A DNA stretch of 64,000 bases from NCBI RefSeq assembly GCF_002356335.1, contig NZ_AP018165.1:186001-250000 (forward strand), given 5' to 3'. The position numbers were made by a program, and so were the translations under genes. The notes beneath the pieces were generated by a model. The model was not told the origin of the DNA. It did not search any database and saw only the letters and a program-made list of their open reading frames with translations. Of this stretch, positions 9,118-17,530 are shown piece by piece (the stretch's first letter is position 1; each line of letters opens with the position of its first letter). The stretch is from [Mycobacterium] stephanolepidis. Its GTDB lineage: Bacteria > Actinomycetota > Actinomycetes > Mycobacteriales > Mycobacteriaceae.

Positions 9118-11007
9118 CTACTTAGATGGGACCCGCACAACCAGGACGAAGGGCCCTATGGTGCGCACGGTGAACCGCGGGTCGGCGAACAGCTGCTTGT
9201 TCAGTGTGACGGTGTACCGCTTCACATTCGGCTGGTTGGGGTAGACGTCCTTGGCGAGCCGCAGGGAGTAGTTGTCGCCGGACTGGCGCATGAGAAGGAC
9301 AGTAGGGGCCCGCCAGGGCAGTGCGTCGAGTGCACGAATCATTTCGTCGGCGGTGTGCAGGTCTTCCCAGCTCTTGATCGCGGCCGCGCGCTTGTCGAAC
9401 TGGGCCAGCGGATTCGCGTAGTGGGGGGTGAGCCCCTGGAAGCCGTAGTAGGGGTAGAACGCCAGGAAGCTGTAGTCGGCGGTGAGTACCACGACCTCAT
9501 CGCGCGTCTTTCCGGTGATCTCGGTGATCGCCCTGTCGATCGCGCCGTAGTGACTTTCCGGGCCGGGCGGTCGGCGGTCGGCGCGTTGTCCGGTGCCGTC
9601 GGTATCGGCATACGCGATGACGATGTCGGGGCGGAGCACATTGGGGATGCTCTGACTGAACTGCAGAGCGCCGGCCAGGCCGATGACAGTCGCCACGATC
9701 GTCGCGGATTTGGCGCGCCCCGCAGCCCAGGTGGCCACCTCGATGAAGGCGAACACGCCCGCCGCGGTGAGCAGCACGGTCAGGGTGGGCACGAGCCGGA
9801 AGGAGAGCAGGGTGGTCTTGGCGAGCGTGGCGAGCATCGAGAGCAGTGACCACAGATAGACAGAGCCCACGCCGATGGCCAGCGCACCGGCACGTACCGA
9901 GGTACGTGCCCGCACCACCAGCCAGACCGTCCCGAGCAGACACAGCCCGCCGAGCATGGTGGGCTGCAGCATCGGGAACGCCAGTTCGGCACCATCATTG
10001 GGCAGGTAGTGCTGCGCCGATGCCGCTTTCTCCAACGAGGCTCGGGAGACTGCGATCAAGTAGGGACCCCAGAACACCAGCGCCACCGCGATGGCAATAC
10101 CTGCGATGGTGAGCCAGCGCAGCAGGGGTTCCTTGACGGCGGGCCACCAACCGTCCCGGCGGATGCGGCTGATCGCCACCACCTTGGCGGCGACGGTGAT
10201 GGCCAATGCGCCGTACGCGGTGAGCAGTGTGTAGAACAGCGCTGCGAACCCCAGGAAAACGCCGACACCGATCACCGCTGCCCAGCCGCGGCCGGCGGGT
10301 GCGCGTAATCCGCTGTAGCCGAGCACAAGTACCGGCGCCAGCAGCACGGTGATGATGGCGCCGTACGGCTCGGCGGACGTGTACGCCAGCGTGACGGCGG
10401 CCGTCGCCGTGGTCACGATCAACGCGTACTCGAAGCGAATCATCTTGTTCCACAGGACGAACGCCGCACATACGGCGATCGCCAGCGAGGTGATGGCCCA
10501 CGGCTTGTACATCTCCCAGCCGGCGGTACCGGTGAGCGCCGCCAGACGCCCGCCGATCCAGAACCAGCCGGCCGGATAGAACGGCGGCATGTCCGGATAG
10601 GTCATATCGTGCAGCGCGGGCGAGTCGGTGAAGCGTGTCAGGTACTCGGTGCGGAACTGCTGGTCCACCGAGACCCCGAACAGGTACAGCTTGGTGGCCC
10701 CCAGTGGCATCCCCAGCGTCACCACGGTGAACGTCGACAAGAAGAGCAGGGAAAGCGCTTTCGCGACGGCCCGGCGCCCTCTGCGCCAGAGAACACCGGC
10801 CAGCACCAGTCCGGCGATGGCGCCGAACTGTCCGACCGTGGTCAGGGCGTGCAGCTGGTTTGACGATCCGAAGGCCGGCCATTCCACCCGCGCGATCGCG
10901 AGGAGCGCGACAACACTGACCGCCGCGGCCGTGAGCACAGCGAGCGTCAGGTCCTTGGCGGTGTCCAGCGCGTGCCGACGTGACGCCTCTGCTGTCTGAG
11001 CCGTCAT
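9118..11007 (-). CDS. aftA: Galactan 5-O-arabinofuranosyltransferase AftA
   Basis: AftA puts the first arabinofuranose on galactan. The 629-residue product has the family's N-terminal multi-helix membrane domain and a C-terminal periplasmic domain. Recognisable signatures are [42 protein letters not shown] and [10 protein letters not shown], which match the M. tuberculosis Rv3792 family. The ATG at 11007 is 7 bp after the dprE2 stop, so it is in one operon with dprE1-dprE2 and embC. Its donor, decaprenyl-phosphoryl-arabinose, is made by the two genes just upstream. Confidence 0.95.
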   Translation of the reverse strand: MTAQTAEASRRHALDTAKDLTLAVLTAAAVSVVALLAIARVEWPAFGSSNQLHALTTVGQFGAIAGLVLAGVLWRRGRRAVAKALSLLFLSTFTVVTLGMPLGATKLYLFGVSVDQQFRTEYLTRFTDSPALHDMTYPDMPPFYPAGWFWIGGRLAALTGTAGWEMYKPWAITSLAIAVCAAFVLWNKMIRFEYALIVTTATAAVTLAYTSAEPYGAIITVLLAPVLVLGYSGLRAPAGRGWAAVIGVGVFLGFAALFYTLLTAYGALAITVAAKVVAISRIRRDGWWPAVKEPLLRWLTIAGIAIAVALVFWGPYLIAVSRASLEKAASAQHYLPNDGAELAFPMLQPTMLGGLCLLGTVWLVVRARTSVRAGALAIGVGSVYLWSLLSMLATLAKTTLLSFRLVPTLTVLLTAAGVFAFIEVATWAAGRAKSATIVATVIGLAGALQFSQSIPNVLRPDIVIAYADTDGTGQRADRRPPGPESHYGAIDRAITEITGKTRDEVVVLTADYSFLAFYPYYGFQGLTPHYANPLAQFDKRAAAIKSWEDLHTADEMIRALDALPWRAPTVLLMRQSGDNYSLRLAKDVYPNQPNVKRYTVTLNKQLFADPRFTVRTIGPFVLVVRVPSK

Positions 11008-11014
11008 CTCGCGC

Positions 11015-11794
11015 CTAGACGGGCAGCTTGCGGAAAATGGGGCGCGGAACGTGACGCAGCACCGACATCACAAAGCGCCATTGACCGGGCGCCCAGATCA
11101 GCTCCTTGCCTGCGGCGGCCGATGCCACCACCAACTCGGCGATCTCTTCCTTGTCGACCGTGAACGGTGCTTCCTTGGCGCCGGTGGCCTTCCAGTGTTC
11201 GATCGTCGTAGTGGTGCGAACTTGGCCCGGGCGTACCACCAGTACGCGAACACCGAACTCGCGCAGGGCTTCTCCGAGGCCGAGGTAGAACCCGTCGAGT
11301 CCGGCCTTGGTTGAGCCGTAGACGAAGTTCGAGCGGCGGACCCGCTCGCCGGCAACCGATGACATCGCGATGACCTGACCGAAGCCCTGTGCCTTCATCT
11401 TCTGGCCGATCAGCACGCCGACGGAGACGGCGGCGGTGTAGTTCACCTGCGCGCTCAGCACCGCCTTGGCCTGATTCTGCCAGAGTTCCTCGGCGTCGCC
11501 GAGGACGCCGAAGGCGACGATGGCGACATCCACATCGCCCTGTGCCCAGGCGGATTCGATGAGAGCGGGGTGGCTCGTGGTATCGACGGCATCGAAGTCC
11601 AGGTACTCGACGGACTTGGCTCCGGCGGCCTCGATCTGCGCGATAGCGGCCTCGCGCTTGGGTGCGTTGGGCAGGTCGGCCAGGATGACGCGCGCGTGGG
11701 CGTTCTTGAGGTAGCGCTCGACGATGGCCAGGCCGATCTCCGAGGTGCCGCCGAGCAGCAGGATGGTCTGGGGGTTACCCGTTGCGTCAATCAT
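11015..11794 (-). CDS. dprE2: Decaprenyl-phosphoryl-2-keto-ribose reductase DprE2
   Basis: This is a 259-residue short-chain dehydrogenase. It completes the epimerisation of decaprenyl-phosphoryl-ribose to -arabinose by NADH-dependent reduction of the keto intermediate made by DprE1. Visible are the cofactor loop GGTSEIG (residues 15-21), a Ser at 145-146 and the catalytic Tyr159-x3-Lys163 (YGSTK). The start ATG lies 18 bp after the dprE1 stop and the stop is 7 bp before aftA, so the three genes are co-transcribed. The C-terminal stretch ([13 protein letters not shown]) is basic and could touch the membrane. Confidence 0.95.
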   Translation of the reverse strand: MIDATGNPQTILLLGGTSEIGLAIVERYLKNAHARVILADLPNAPKREAAIAQIEAAGAKSVEYLDFDAVDTTSHPALIESAWAQGDVDVAIVAFGVLGDAEELWQNQAKAVLSAQVNYTAAVSVGVLIGQKMKAQGFGQVIAMSSVAGERVRRSNFVYGSTKAGLDGFYLGLGEALREFGVRVLVVRPGQVRTTTTIEHWKATGAKEAPFTVDKEEIAELVVASAAAGKELIWAPGQWRFVMSVLRHVPRPIFRKLPV

Positions 11795-11812
11795 TTTGGG
11801 GCAGAAGCCTTT

Positions 11813-13213
11813 CTAGAGCAGCTCGAGGCGGCGGGCCATATCGGAGGCGAACACGCCGTGGGGGTCGGCCTTGCGCCGGGTGGCGATCCACTCGTCGACG
11901 CGCGGATACATCTTGTGGAACTTCTCGGCACTCACCCGGGAATCCTTGGCGGTGTAGACCCGGCCACCGAACTCCATGGCACGGTTGTCGAGCTCGTTGA
12001 GGAACTCGTTGACGCCGGGCTTGTTGGGGAAGTCCATCGCGACGTTCCAGCCCTTCATCGGGAAGCTCAGTGGCGCTTTGTTTCCCGGGCCGAACAGCTT
12101 GAAGACGTTGAGTGCCGAGTACTGGCCCTGGGTCTGGATCCACCGGATGATGCCCTTGAACTCATCGAGTGCGTCGGGCGGCACGAGGAATTGATGTTGC
12201 GCGAAACCTGCTGGGCCGTAGGCATATTGCCATCCGGTGGTGATGTCGAGCATGTGATAGAACTGCGTCAGGTTGACGATCTTGCCCTGGTAGTTGCCGC
12301 TCATCCGGTAGAACGCCTCGCCGATCGCCATCAGCGATGGCTTGATCATGAAGTTCACCGGGAAGAGGTCGGGAAAGCCGGGGAGTTGCGGCGCACTGAA
12401 TTTCAGCGGATCCTTGGCCAGCTTCGGGGGCAGCTGATCCAGTTTCGCAAGACTGCCGCGGCTGACGGCCGCCCGGCCCAGCTTCGGTGCCGGATTGATC
12501 AGGTCGAACCAGGCACTTGAATAGGTGTACTGGTCCTCACTGCCGTCTTGGTGTACCGCGATGGTCTCGTCCAGGTCCCGGGTGGCGACGCCGTCGGCGA
12601 TGAAGTAGGCCGTTTCGGTGCGTGTCATCGCGATGCGCGCGCGAACGACGATTCCCGTCAACCCGTTTCCTCCGACGGTGGCCCAGAACAGCTCGCTCTC
12701 GGGTCCGTCGGGGGCGATGGTGCGCACCTCGCCATCGGCCATCAGCAGGTCCAGGGATACCACGTGGTTTCCGAAGCTGCCGGCGCTGTGATGGTTCTTG
12801 CCGTGGATGTCCGAGCCGATGGCGCCGCCCACGGTGACCTGGCGGGTACCGGGCAGCACCGGCACCCACAGGCCGAAGGGCAGCGCGGCCTTCATCAGCT
12901 GATCCAGGCTCACGCCCGCATCGACATCGGCGATGGCGGTCTCGGCGCTGATCGAGTGCACCCTGTTCAGCGGAGTCATGTCGACGACGATCCCGCCACC
13001 GTTGCACGCGTGATCGCCGTAGGAGCGGCCCAGGCCGCGCGCGACGATGCCGCGACGTAGGTGCGCGGGGCTGCCGGCGCTGGCATCGGCGACCTGGCGT
13101 ACCGCTTCGGCGATCACATCGACATCGGGGGTGGAGAGCACGTGCGCGACGGTGGGCGCGGTGCGACCGAACCCGGTCAGTGCGCGCTGGGTCAGCGGAA
13201 GGTCTGTAGGCAT
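11813..13213 (-). CDS. dprE1: Decaprenyl-phosphoribose 2'-oxidase DprE1
   Basis: DprE1 is the FAD-dependent oxidase of the decaprenyl-phosphoryl-arabinose pathway. The N-terminal FAD-binding region is clear ([43 protein letters not shown]), and the C-terminus YTAKDSR...MYPRVDEWI...[12 protein letters not shown] matches the family. ATG at 13213 gives 466 residues; a TTG three codons earlier is possible. The residue matching M. tuberculosis Cys387 (in GWNICVDFP) is alanine here: GWNVAMDFP, codon 12038-12040, Ala392. That cysteine is the covalent target of benzothiazinones. Neighbours are GtrA (upstream) and dprE2 (downstream). Confidence 0.96.
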   Translation of the reverse strand: MPTDLPLTQRALTGFGRTAPTVAHVLSTPDVDVIAEAVRQVADASAGSPAHLRRGIVARGLGRSYGDHACNGGGIVVDMTPLNRVHSISAETAIADVDAGVSLDQLMKAALPFGLWVPVLPGTRQVTVGGAIGSDIHGKNHHSAGSFGNHVVSLDLLMADGEVRTIAPDGPESELFWATVGGNGLTGIVVRARIAMTRTETAYFIADGVATRDLDETIAVHQDGSEDQYTYSSAWFDLINPAPKLGRAAVSRGSLAKLDQLPPKLAKDPLKFSAPQLPGFPDLFPVNFMIKPSLMAIGEAFYRMSGNYQGKIVNLTQFYHMLDITTGWQYAYGPAGFAQHQFLVPPDALDEFKGIIRWIQTQGQYSALNVFKLFGPGNKAPLSFPMKGWNVAMDFPNKPGVNEFLNELDNRAMEFGGRVYTAKDSRVSAEKFHKMYPRVDEWIATRRKADPHGVFASDMARRLELL

Positions 13214-13274
13214 ATCAGTCAAAAAGCGTACTTGAGCCGATCGGAGGGCAGGAGCGAAGCGACCGGCGGACGAC

Positions 13275-13691
13275 TCAGCGCAGCCGGAAAATCACGGCGC
13301 GCTGGACGATGAAGTTGATGACAGTCGCGGTGCCCTGAGCGATGACAAAGGCCACGAGCACCGCGGTGGGCGTGTAGCTCAGCAGCCCCAGGAACAGATG
13401 GTTGAGGCCCACCTGGACGAAGAAGGTCGTCAGGTACAGCGCCCACACCGCGATCAGCCGGGCGGTGCTGGGCGGCGCCTGGAACGTCCAACGACGGTTG
13501 ATCAGGTAGGCCGTGGTGGTGCCGGCGATGAAGCCGATGGCCTTGGCGAGGTCGGGCTGCACCCCGGCGACCTTGTAGAGCAGCACATAGAGCCCGAAGT
13601 CGACGACGGCCGAAAGCCCGCCGGTGATGACGAAACGGGTCGCTTGAGTGGTCAGCGACAGCGGAGCCTGCTCGGCTGGGACATCTGACAC
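13275..13691 (-). CDS. GtrA-like four-helix membrane protein (Rv3789 type)
   Basis: It encodes about 138 residues with four hydrophobic helices and the GtrA signatures [12 protein letters not shown] near the N-terminus and [17 protein letters not shown] in the middle. In mycobacteria the gene directly before dprE1 encodes such a protein, proposed either to flip decaprenyl-phosphoryl-arabinose or to organise AftA. The order GtrA-dprE1-dprE2-aftA is preserved here. GTG at 13691 is chosen because it gives a length near the family's; an ATG at 13730 adds 13 poorly hydrophobic residues. The gap to dprE1 is about 60 bp. Confidence 0.85.
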   Translation of the reverse strand: MSDVPAEQAPLSLTTQATRFVITGGLSAVVDFGLYVLLYKVAGVQPDLAKAIGFIAGTTTAYLINRRWTFQAPPSTARLIAVWALYLTTFFVQVGLNHLFLGLLSYTPTAVLVAFVIAQGTATVINFIVQRAVIFRLR

Positions 13692-13824
13692 GGGCCAGAG
13701 CCTATGCCAGGTGCCTGGCCACGGCGCCAATCAACGGGCCCCGCGCACGACTTTCCGCGCGCGGGTAGGGTCCCAAAGGGTTCTGTAAGAGGATTGCTGG
13801 AACATCGATGCGTGAGGGGCAACC

Positions 13825-13944
13825 ATGACGACTCCAGAGCACGGAAGGCACGAGCGGGCCGAAGGCGAAGGACTTGATCCGCTGATCGACCTGTCGCGCG
13901 ATCCCAACCCGGGAGTCCCCGACCACGCCAAAGACGACGAGTAA
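13825..13944 (+). CDS. Possible 39-aa acidic small protein
   Basis: A short reading frame starts at ATG 13825, with GAGGGG five bases upstream, and ends with TAA at 13944. The product is rich in Glu/Asp/Arg with no hydrophobic segment (it includes GLDPLIDLSRDPNPGVPDHA). It fills the gap between two minus-strand genes and ends 5 bp from the stop of the convergent hydrolase. Codon use has G/C in nearly all third positions, as in real genes here. I know no family for it. The call rests on the ribosome-binding site, codon bias and tight packing, and could be wrong. Confidence 0.45.
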   Translation: MTTPEHGRHERAEGEGLDPLIDLSRDPNPGVPDHAKDDE

Positions 13945-13948
13945 GCAC

Positions 13949-14773
13949 TCACACTCGTTGCGGGACGAACGCCTCGATCTCCTTCACCATGAGTTCGGGC
14001 TGGTCCTCGCTGACGAAGGTGTAGCTGTCCGGCACCTCGACGAGTTTTGCGTCGGGCAGTAGCTGCACCCATCGTTGTGCATGCGCGAACGGAAAGAATG
14101 GCAGCGTGCGCGGCCAGAGCAGCAGCACCGGCTTATCGAAGGTGCGCAGTGTCTCGGCCGCGGCCAGCGTGTCGTGATAGTCGATACCGCGCAGGAACGC
14201 CCGCACATCGCGCCGCACGGCCTTGTTCTGCAGCAAGGGCCGGACCCACTCGCCGAGCACATCCTCGGGGATGGAGTGCTTGGCAAGGGTGTTACCGAGA
14301 GCGCGTTGGGCGATCTTGAGCCGGAACGGGCGCAACACGAAATCGGTGCCGGGAACGCGTGCCCAGTACTGGAAGATGCGAATCGATATCGGCAGGAAGT
14401 TGTCGAACGAGTCGCATGGTGTCAGCACCACGCGGCCGATCCGGTCGCAGCCGTCCGCGAGGAGCAGCTGTGTGATGGCGCCGCCGGTGTCGGTCGCGAC
14501 AACGGTGACGTTGTCGAGGTCGAGGGACTCGATCAATTCTCGGATCAGCCCTGCCACCGAGCGCGGGTTGAGGTCTGCGCTCGCGTTCATCGGAGTCGTA
14601 TGCGCACCCAGCGGTAGATCCGGTGCGATGCAGCGAAACCGTTGGCTCAGCGGCTCGGTGACCTTGCGCCACATGGTGCTGGTGACGAACAGCCCGTGCA
14701 CGAAGACGATCGCGGGACCGTCGCCGTTATCGCGGTAATGGATGGGGCCGGCGGAGGACTCGAAGGTAGGCAT
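13949..14773 (-). CDS. Alpha/beta hydrolase with Asp at the nucleophile position
   Basis: The product has 274 residues from ATG 14773. The fold signatures are the oxyanion segment VFVHGLFVT (residues 23-31) and a nucleophile elbow reading ATDTGG, so the nucleophile is Asp95 instead of Ser. That is typical of the haloalkane dehalogenase / epoxide hydrolase branch. Near the C-terminus DSYTFVSEDQPE could supply the acid, but the usual His is not obvious: the expected SHF-type motif reads DSYTFV. The substrate cannot be told. An ATG at 14803 would add 10 residues. It is convergent with the 39-aa frame and divergently placed relative to nothing obvious; the MocR gene upstream has the same orientation. 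Confidence 0.75.
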   Translation of the reverse strand: MPTFESSAGPIHYRDNGDGPAIVFVHGLFVTSTMWRKVTEPLSQRFRCIAPDLPLGAHTTPMNASADLNPRSVAGLIRELIESLDLDNVTVVATDTGGAITQLLLADGCDRIGRVVLTPCDSFDNFLPISIRIFQYWARVPGTDFVLRPFRLKIAQRALGNTLAKHSIPEDVLGEWVRPLLQNKAVRRDVRAFLRGIDYHDTLAAAETLRTFDKPVLLLWPRTLPFFPFAHAQRWVQLLPDAKLVEVPDSYTFVSEDQPELMVKEIEAFVPQRV

Positions 14774-14847
14774 GCCCCAACCATGGCGTTGACGTGCTGC
14801 CATGACGAGGCACGGCACTGCCAGACGGTGCCACGCGGACGGCTGCG

Positions 14848-16281
14848 CTAGAGGCCCGCGGCCGCCAGCACACCGCACAGCGCGTCGACGGCCGGTGCGA
14901 AGCCATGATCGGCAGGTGTGCCGAAACTGACGACCACCCCGTCCGGATCGGGGATATGCGGGCCGGCCAAGGGGTGCCGCAGCCGCGACAGCCCGGCCAG
15001 CGCCACGCCCGCCTCGCCTGCTCGATACAGCACGTCGGGTTCCGCCCCGTCGGGCAGCGTCAGCAGCAGATGCAGTCCGGCCGACAGTCCACGGACTCCG
15101 ACGTCGTGCTCCGAGAGTCGTGCGACGAGTTGGTCGCGCCGGCGCCGGTATCGGCTGCGCATCCGCCGGATGTGCCGGTCGTAGTGACCGCCCGCAATGA
15201 AGTCCGCCATGGTCAGTTGCGAGATGGCGTCGACGTACCACTGCCCGCCTCCGGCAGCCGCCACAGCGGCGTCCACCAGGTCCGGAGGCAGCACCATCCA
15301 TCCCAGGCGCAGCACCGGGGCCAGGCTTTTACTCGCCGAGCCGAGGTAGACGACGTGATCGGGATCGAGGCTTTGCAGCGCCCCGACGGGCTGCCGGTCA
15401 TACCGGAACTCGCCGTCGTAATCGTCTTCCAGGACGTAGGAGTCGGTGCGGCGTGCCCAGTCCACCACTGCGGTGCGCCGAGCGGGATGCAGCGGCAGCC
15501 CGTGTGGAAAATGGTGGGCCGGGGTGATCATGGCGGCGCGCACGTCGAGGGTGTCAAGGTCGTTGACCACGGCACCCTCCTCGTCGAATCCGATCGGAAT
15601 GCTGGACCCTCCCGTGGCTTCGATGCAGTCGCGAAAGATGAAGAGCCCGTATGCTTCCAGGGCGATCGGTCGGGTGAGCCCATACATGCGGGTGAGGATC
15701 TCCACGGCATGACGGGTGCCCGCGCAGATGACGACCGAATCCGGTGAGGTTCGCACGCCCCGCACCCGGCCCACGTATTCGGCGACGGCCGAACGTAATT
15801 CGGGACGTCCGCGTGGGTCACCCGCGCGCAGGGCTTCATGCGGGGCGTTGCTCAGCGCGCGGCGCACGGAGGTGACCCAGTCGCTGCGGGGGAAGGCGGT
15901 GACGTCTCCGGAGCCGGGCATGAGGTTATGCGGTGGGGGCGAGCCTGCTCCGCGTGATCGCGGCGGCAACTGGTTCTGCACCCGATTGACCACTCGGGTT
16001 CCCGAGCCTTGCCGCGATTCGAGCCATCCTTCGGCGACGAGCTCCGCGTAGGCCTCGGCGACGGTGTTGCGCGCCAGTCCGAGATCGACAGCCAGGGTGC
16101 GGGACGGTGGCAGCATCGCACCCACCGTCAGGCGTCCGGACCGGACCGCGTCACGGAGCGCCGTGATCAACACATCGCGTACGCCGCGGGCGCCGGGGGT
16201 GATGGCATGACGCAGATCCAGATGCAGGTCATGGCTGAGGGGGCGCGGCTCCGGTATTCCCAAATTGGCCCACGAACTCAC
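14848..16281 (-). CDS. MocR-type regulator (GntR winged helix fused to aminotransferase fold)
   Basis: A 477-residue protein with an N-terminal GntR-type winged helix (about residues 20-95: LRDAVRSGRLTVGAMLPPSR, LARNTVAEAYAELVAEGWL) joined to a fold-type I aminotransferase domain. The PLP-lysine motif is GSASKSLAPVLRLGW, so it can bind PLP. Proteins of this class regulate vitamin B6, GABA or taurine genes, usually on the neighbouring divergent gene. Here that is the AhpD-like gene starting 50 bp away. Start is GTG at 16281. The effector is unknown. Confidence 0.9.
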   Translation of the reverse strand: MSSWANLGIPEPRPLSHDLHLDLRHAITPGARGVRDVLITALRDAVRSGRLTVGAMLPPSRTLAVDLGLARNTVAEAYAELVAEGWLESRQGSGTRVVNRVQNQLPPRSRGAGSPPPHNLMPGSGDVTAFPRSDWVTSVRRALSNAPHEALRAGDPRGRPELRSAVAEYVGRVRGVRTSPDSVVICAGTRHAVEILTRMYGLTRPIALEAYGLFIFRDCIEATGGSSIPIGFDEEGAVVNDLDTLDVRAAMITPAHHFPHGLPLHPARRTAVVDWARRTDSYVLEDDYDGEFRYDRQPVGALQSLDPDHVVYLGSASKSLAPVLRLGWMVLPPDLVDAAVAAAGGGQWYVDAISQLTMADFIAGGHYDRHIRRMRSRYRRRRDQLVARLSEHDVGVRGLSAGLHLLLTLPDGAEPDVLYRAGEAGVALAGLSRLRHPLAGPHIPDPDGVVVSFGTPADHGFAPAVDALCGVLAAAGL

Positions 16282-16318
16282 GGTTAAATTGAACCATGAG
16301 AATGGGTCTTTCTGCTTC

Positions 16319-16324
16319 TACCGT
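16319..16324 (+). promoter_or_regulatory. -10 box for a leaderless mRNA of the AhpD-like gene
   Basis: TACCGT fits the mycobacterial -10 pattern TAnnnT and ends six bases before the ATG at 16331, with no ribosome-binding site in between, so the transcript probably begins at the A of ATG. A GGTT-N6-AACC dyad at about 16282-16295, next to the divergent MocR start, is a candidate MocR operator. Confidence 0.5.
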
Positions 16325-16330
16325 TAAGGC

Positions 16331-16795
16331 ATGACAAGCACCCTGAATGCCCCAAGAATCCGCATGGACAAGGTCTCCCCCGAGGTGTACGAGGCCATGA
16401 TGGCGTTGAGCATCGCCTCGGCCAAGGACGTCGAGCCCAGCCTTGCCGAGCTGATCAAGATTCGCGCCTCCCAGCTCAACCACTGTGCGTTCTGTCTCGA
16501 TATGCACACCCACGACGCCCGCAAGCAGGGTGAGACCGAGCAGCGCATCTACCTGCTGAATGCCTGGGCCGAGGCGGGCGATATCTATACCGAACGGGAG
16601 AAGGCGGCGCTGGCCCTCACCGAGGAAGCCACCGTCCTTTCCGCTGGTGAGCACGTGTCCGATGCCACCTACGCACGGGCAGCGGCGGTGTTCACCGAGC
16701 GGGAGCTCGGGCAGATCATCGGGATGATCTTGACGATCAACGCCTGGAATCGCATCGCTGTCACTACCCGCAACGCACCTCCGAAGCGCGGCTAG
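16331..16795 (+). CDS. AhpD-like / carboxymuconolactone decarboxylase family protein
   Basis: A 154-residue helical protein with the AhpD core motif: Cys52-x2-Cys55 followed by His59 (NHCAFCLDMHTHDARKQGE). In this family the cysteine pair and histidine form a peroxidase-like redox site. It lies divergently from the MocR-type regulator with a 49-bp gap, a very common pairing in actinobacteria, so the regulator most likely controls it. A physiological role in peroxide or aldehyde stress is inferred, not shown. The mRNA looks leaderless. Confidence 0.9.
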   Translation: MTSTLNAPRIRMDKVSPEVYEAMMALSIASAKDVEPSLAELIKIRASQLNHCAFCLDMHTHDARKQGETEQRIYLLNAWAEAGDIYTEREKAALALTEEATVLSAGEHVSDATYARAAAVFTERELGQIIGMILTINAWNRIAVTTRNAPPKRG

Positions 16796-16855
16796 ATTTG
16801 CCACATTCTTTGCCGTCGGCGTGACAGAAGCGTGATCGTTTCGTAATCTGACCGG

Positions 16856-17485
16856 GTGATCTCGGCGAGATGGCGTGCGAACGACGGTGGGAAGAGGCCC
16901 GCGATGCCGCTCTCTCGCGTCGCGGGCCTCGGCCTGTCACTCGTTGCCGGCGCCGCCGTGATGGGGGTAGTGAGCGAAGTTGGGAAGCCAGACGTCCAGC
17001 TTTCACTCAAGCCGGAAGAGAAGGCGATCGTCCTGATCGCCGACCTCCCGCGTGCGCAGCGAGACCGGCGCTATGTCTCGGCCGAGGCGCTGGCCCTGGA
17101 GGCCAGGGCTAGGGCCATCAAGCCATGCTCGACGGTGTTGGCAGGTGCACAACCGGCGGTGGCGCAAGCGGGCAACTTCTTGAAGACGATGTTCGGCATC
17201 GGTGATATCGGCGGTGCCAGCGGGCGTGGCGGCGGCGGTGACCACGGCCGCGGTCTGGCCCTGGACTTCATGACGAGCTCCAACACCACCGGTACGGCGC
17301 TTGCGAACTTCGTGCTTGCCAACCGTGATCGGTTGGGGGTGACGTATGTGATCTGGCAGCAGCGGTACAACGACGGCAATGGCTGGTCGATGATGGAGAA
17401 CCGCGGCAGTCCGACCGCCAATCACATGGATCACGTGCACGTCTCGTTCCGGGCCGGTGCGAAACCGCCCGCGATCAGCTGCTGA
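16856..17485 (+). CDS. Secreted M15/ARB_07466-like metal-binding domain protein
   Basis: A 209-residue product with an N-terminal membrane/signal helix (residues about 20-40, LSRVAGLGLSLVAGAAVMGV). The C-terminal domain has the pattern DHGRGLALDF...VIWQQRYN...MDHVHVSF, that is His-x6-Asp and His-x-His metal ligands as in the D-Ala-D-Ala carboxypeptidase (M15/VanY-like) fold and the ARB_07466 family. A role on peptidoglycan is a reasonable inference, but no substrate is shown. GTG at 16856 is the longest start; ATG at 16904 keeps the signal helix and may be the real one. Confidence 0.75.
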   Translation: MISARWRANDGGKRPAMPLSRVAGLGLSLVAGAAVMGVVSEVGKPDVQLSLKPEEKAIVLIADLPRAQRDRRYVSAEALALEARARAIKPCSTVLAGAQPAVAQAGNFLKTMFGIGDIGGASGRGGGGDHGRGLALDFMTSSNTTGTALANFVLANRDRLGVTYVIWQQRYNDGNGWSMMENRGSPTANHMDHVHVSFRAGAKPPAISC

Positions 17486-17530
17486 GGTCAGTCGCCCGCG
17501 ATAGACAGCGCCAAGGGCCCGGGCGCAGAT

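Noticed and set aside
9096-9140. TTG start at 9140 for embC
   Set aside because: It would begin inside aftA with a low-hydrophobic extension not matching the family; ATG 9095 gives a usual length. No strong ribosome-binding site decides between them.
14773-15301. Extension of the alpha/beta hydrolase frame upstream to give 450 codons
   Set aside because: The extra sequence runs antisense through the MocR gene's coding region and is Arg/Gly-rich; the family begins at or near ATG 14773.
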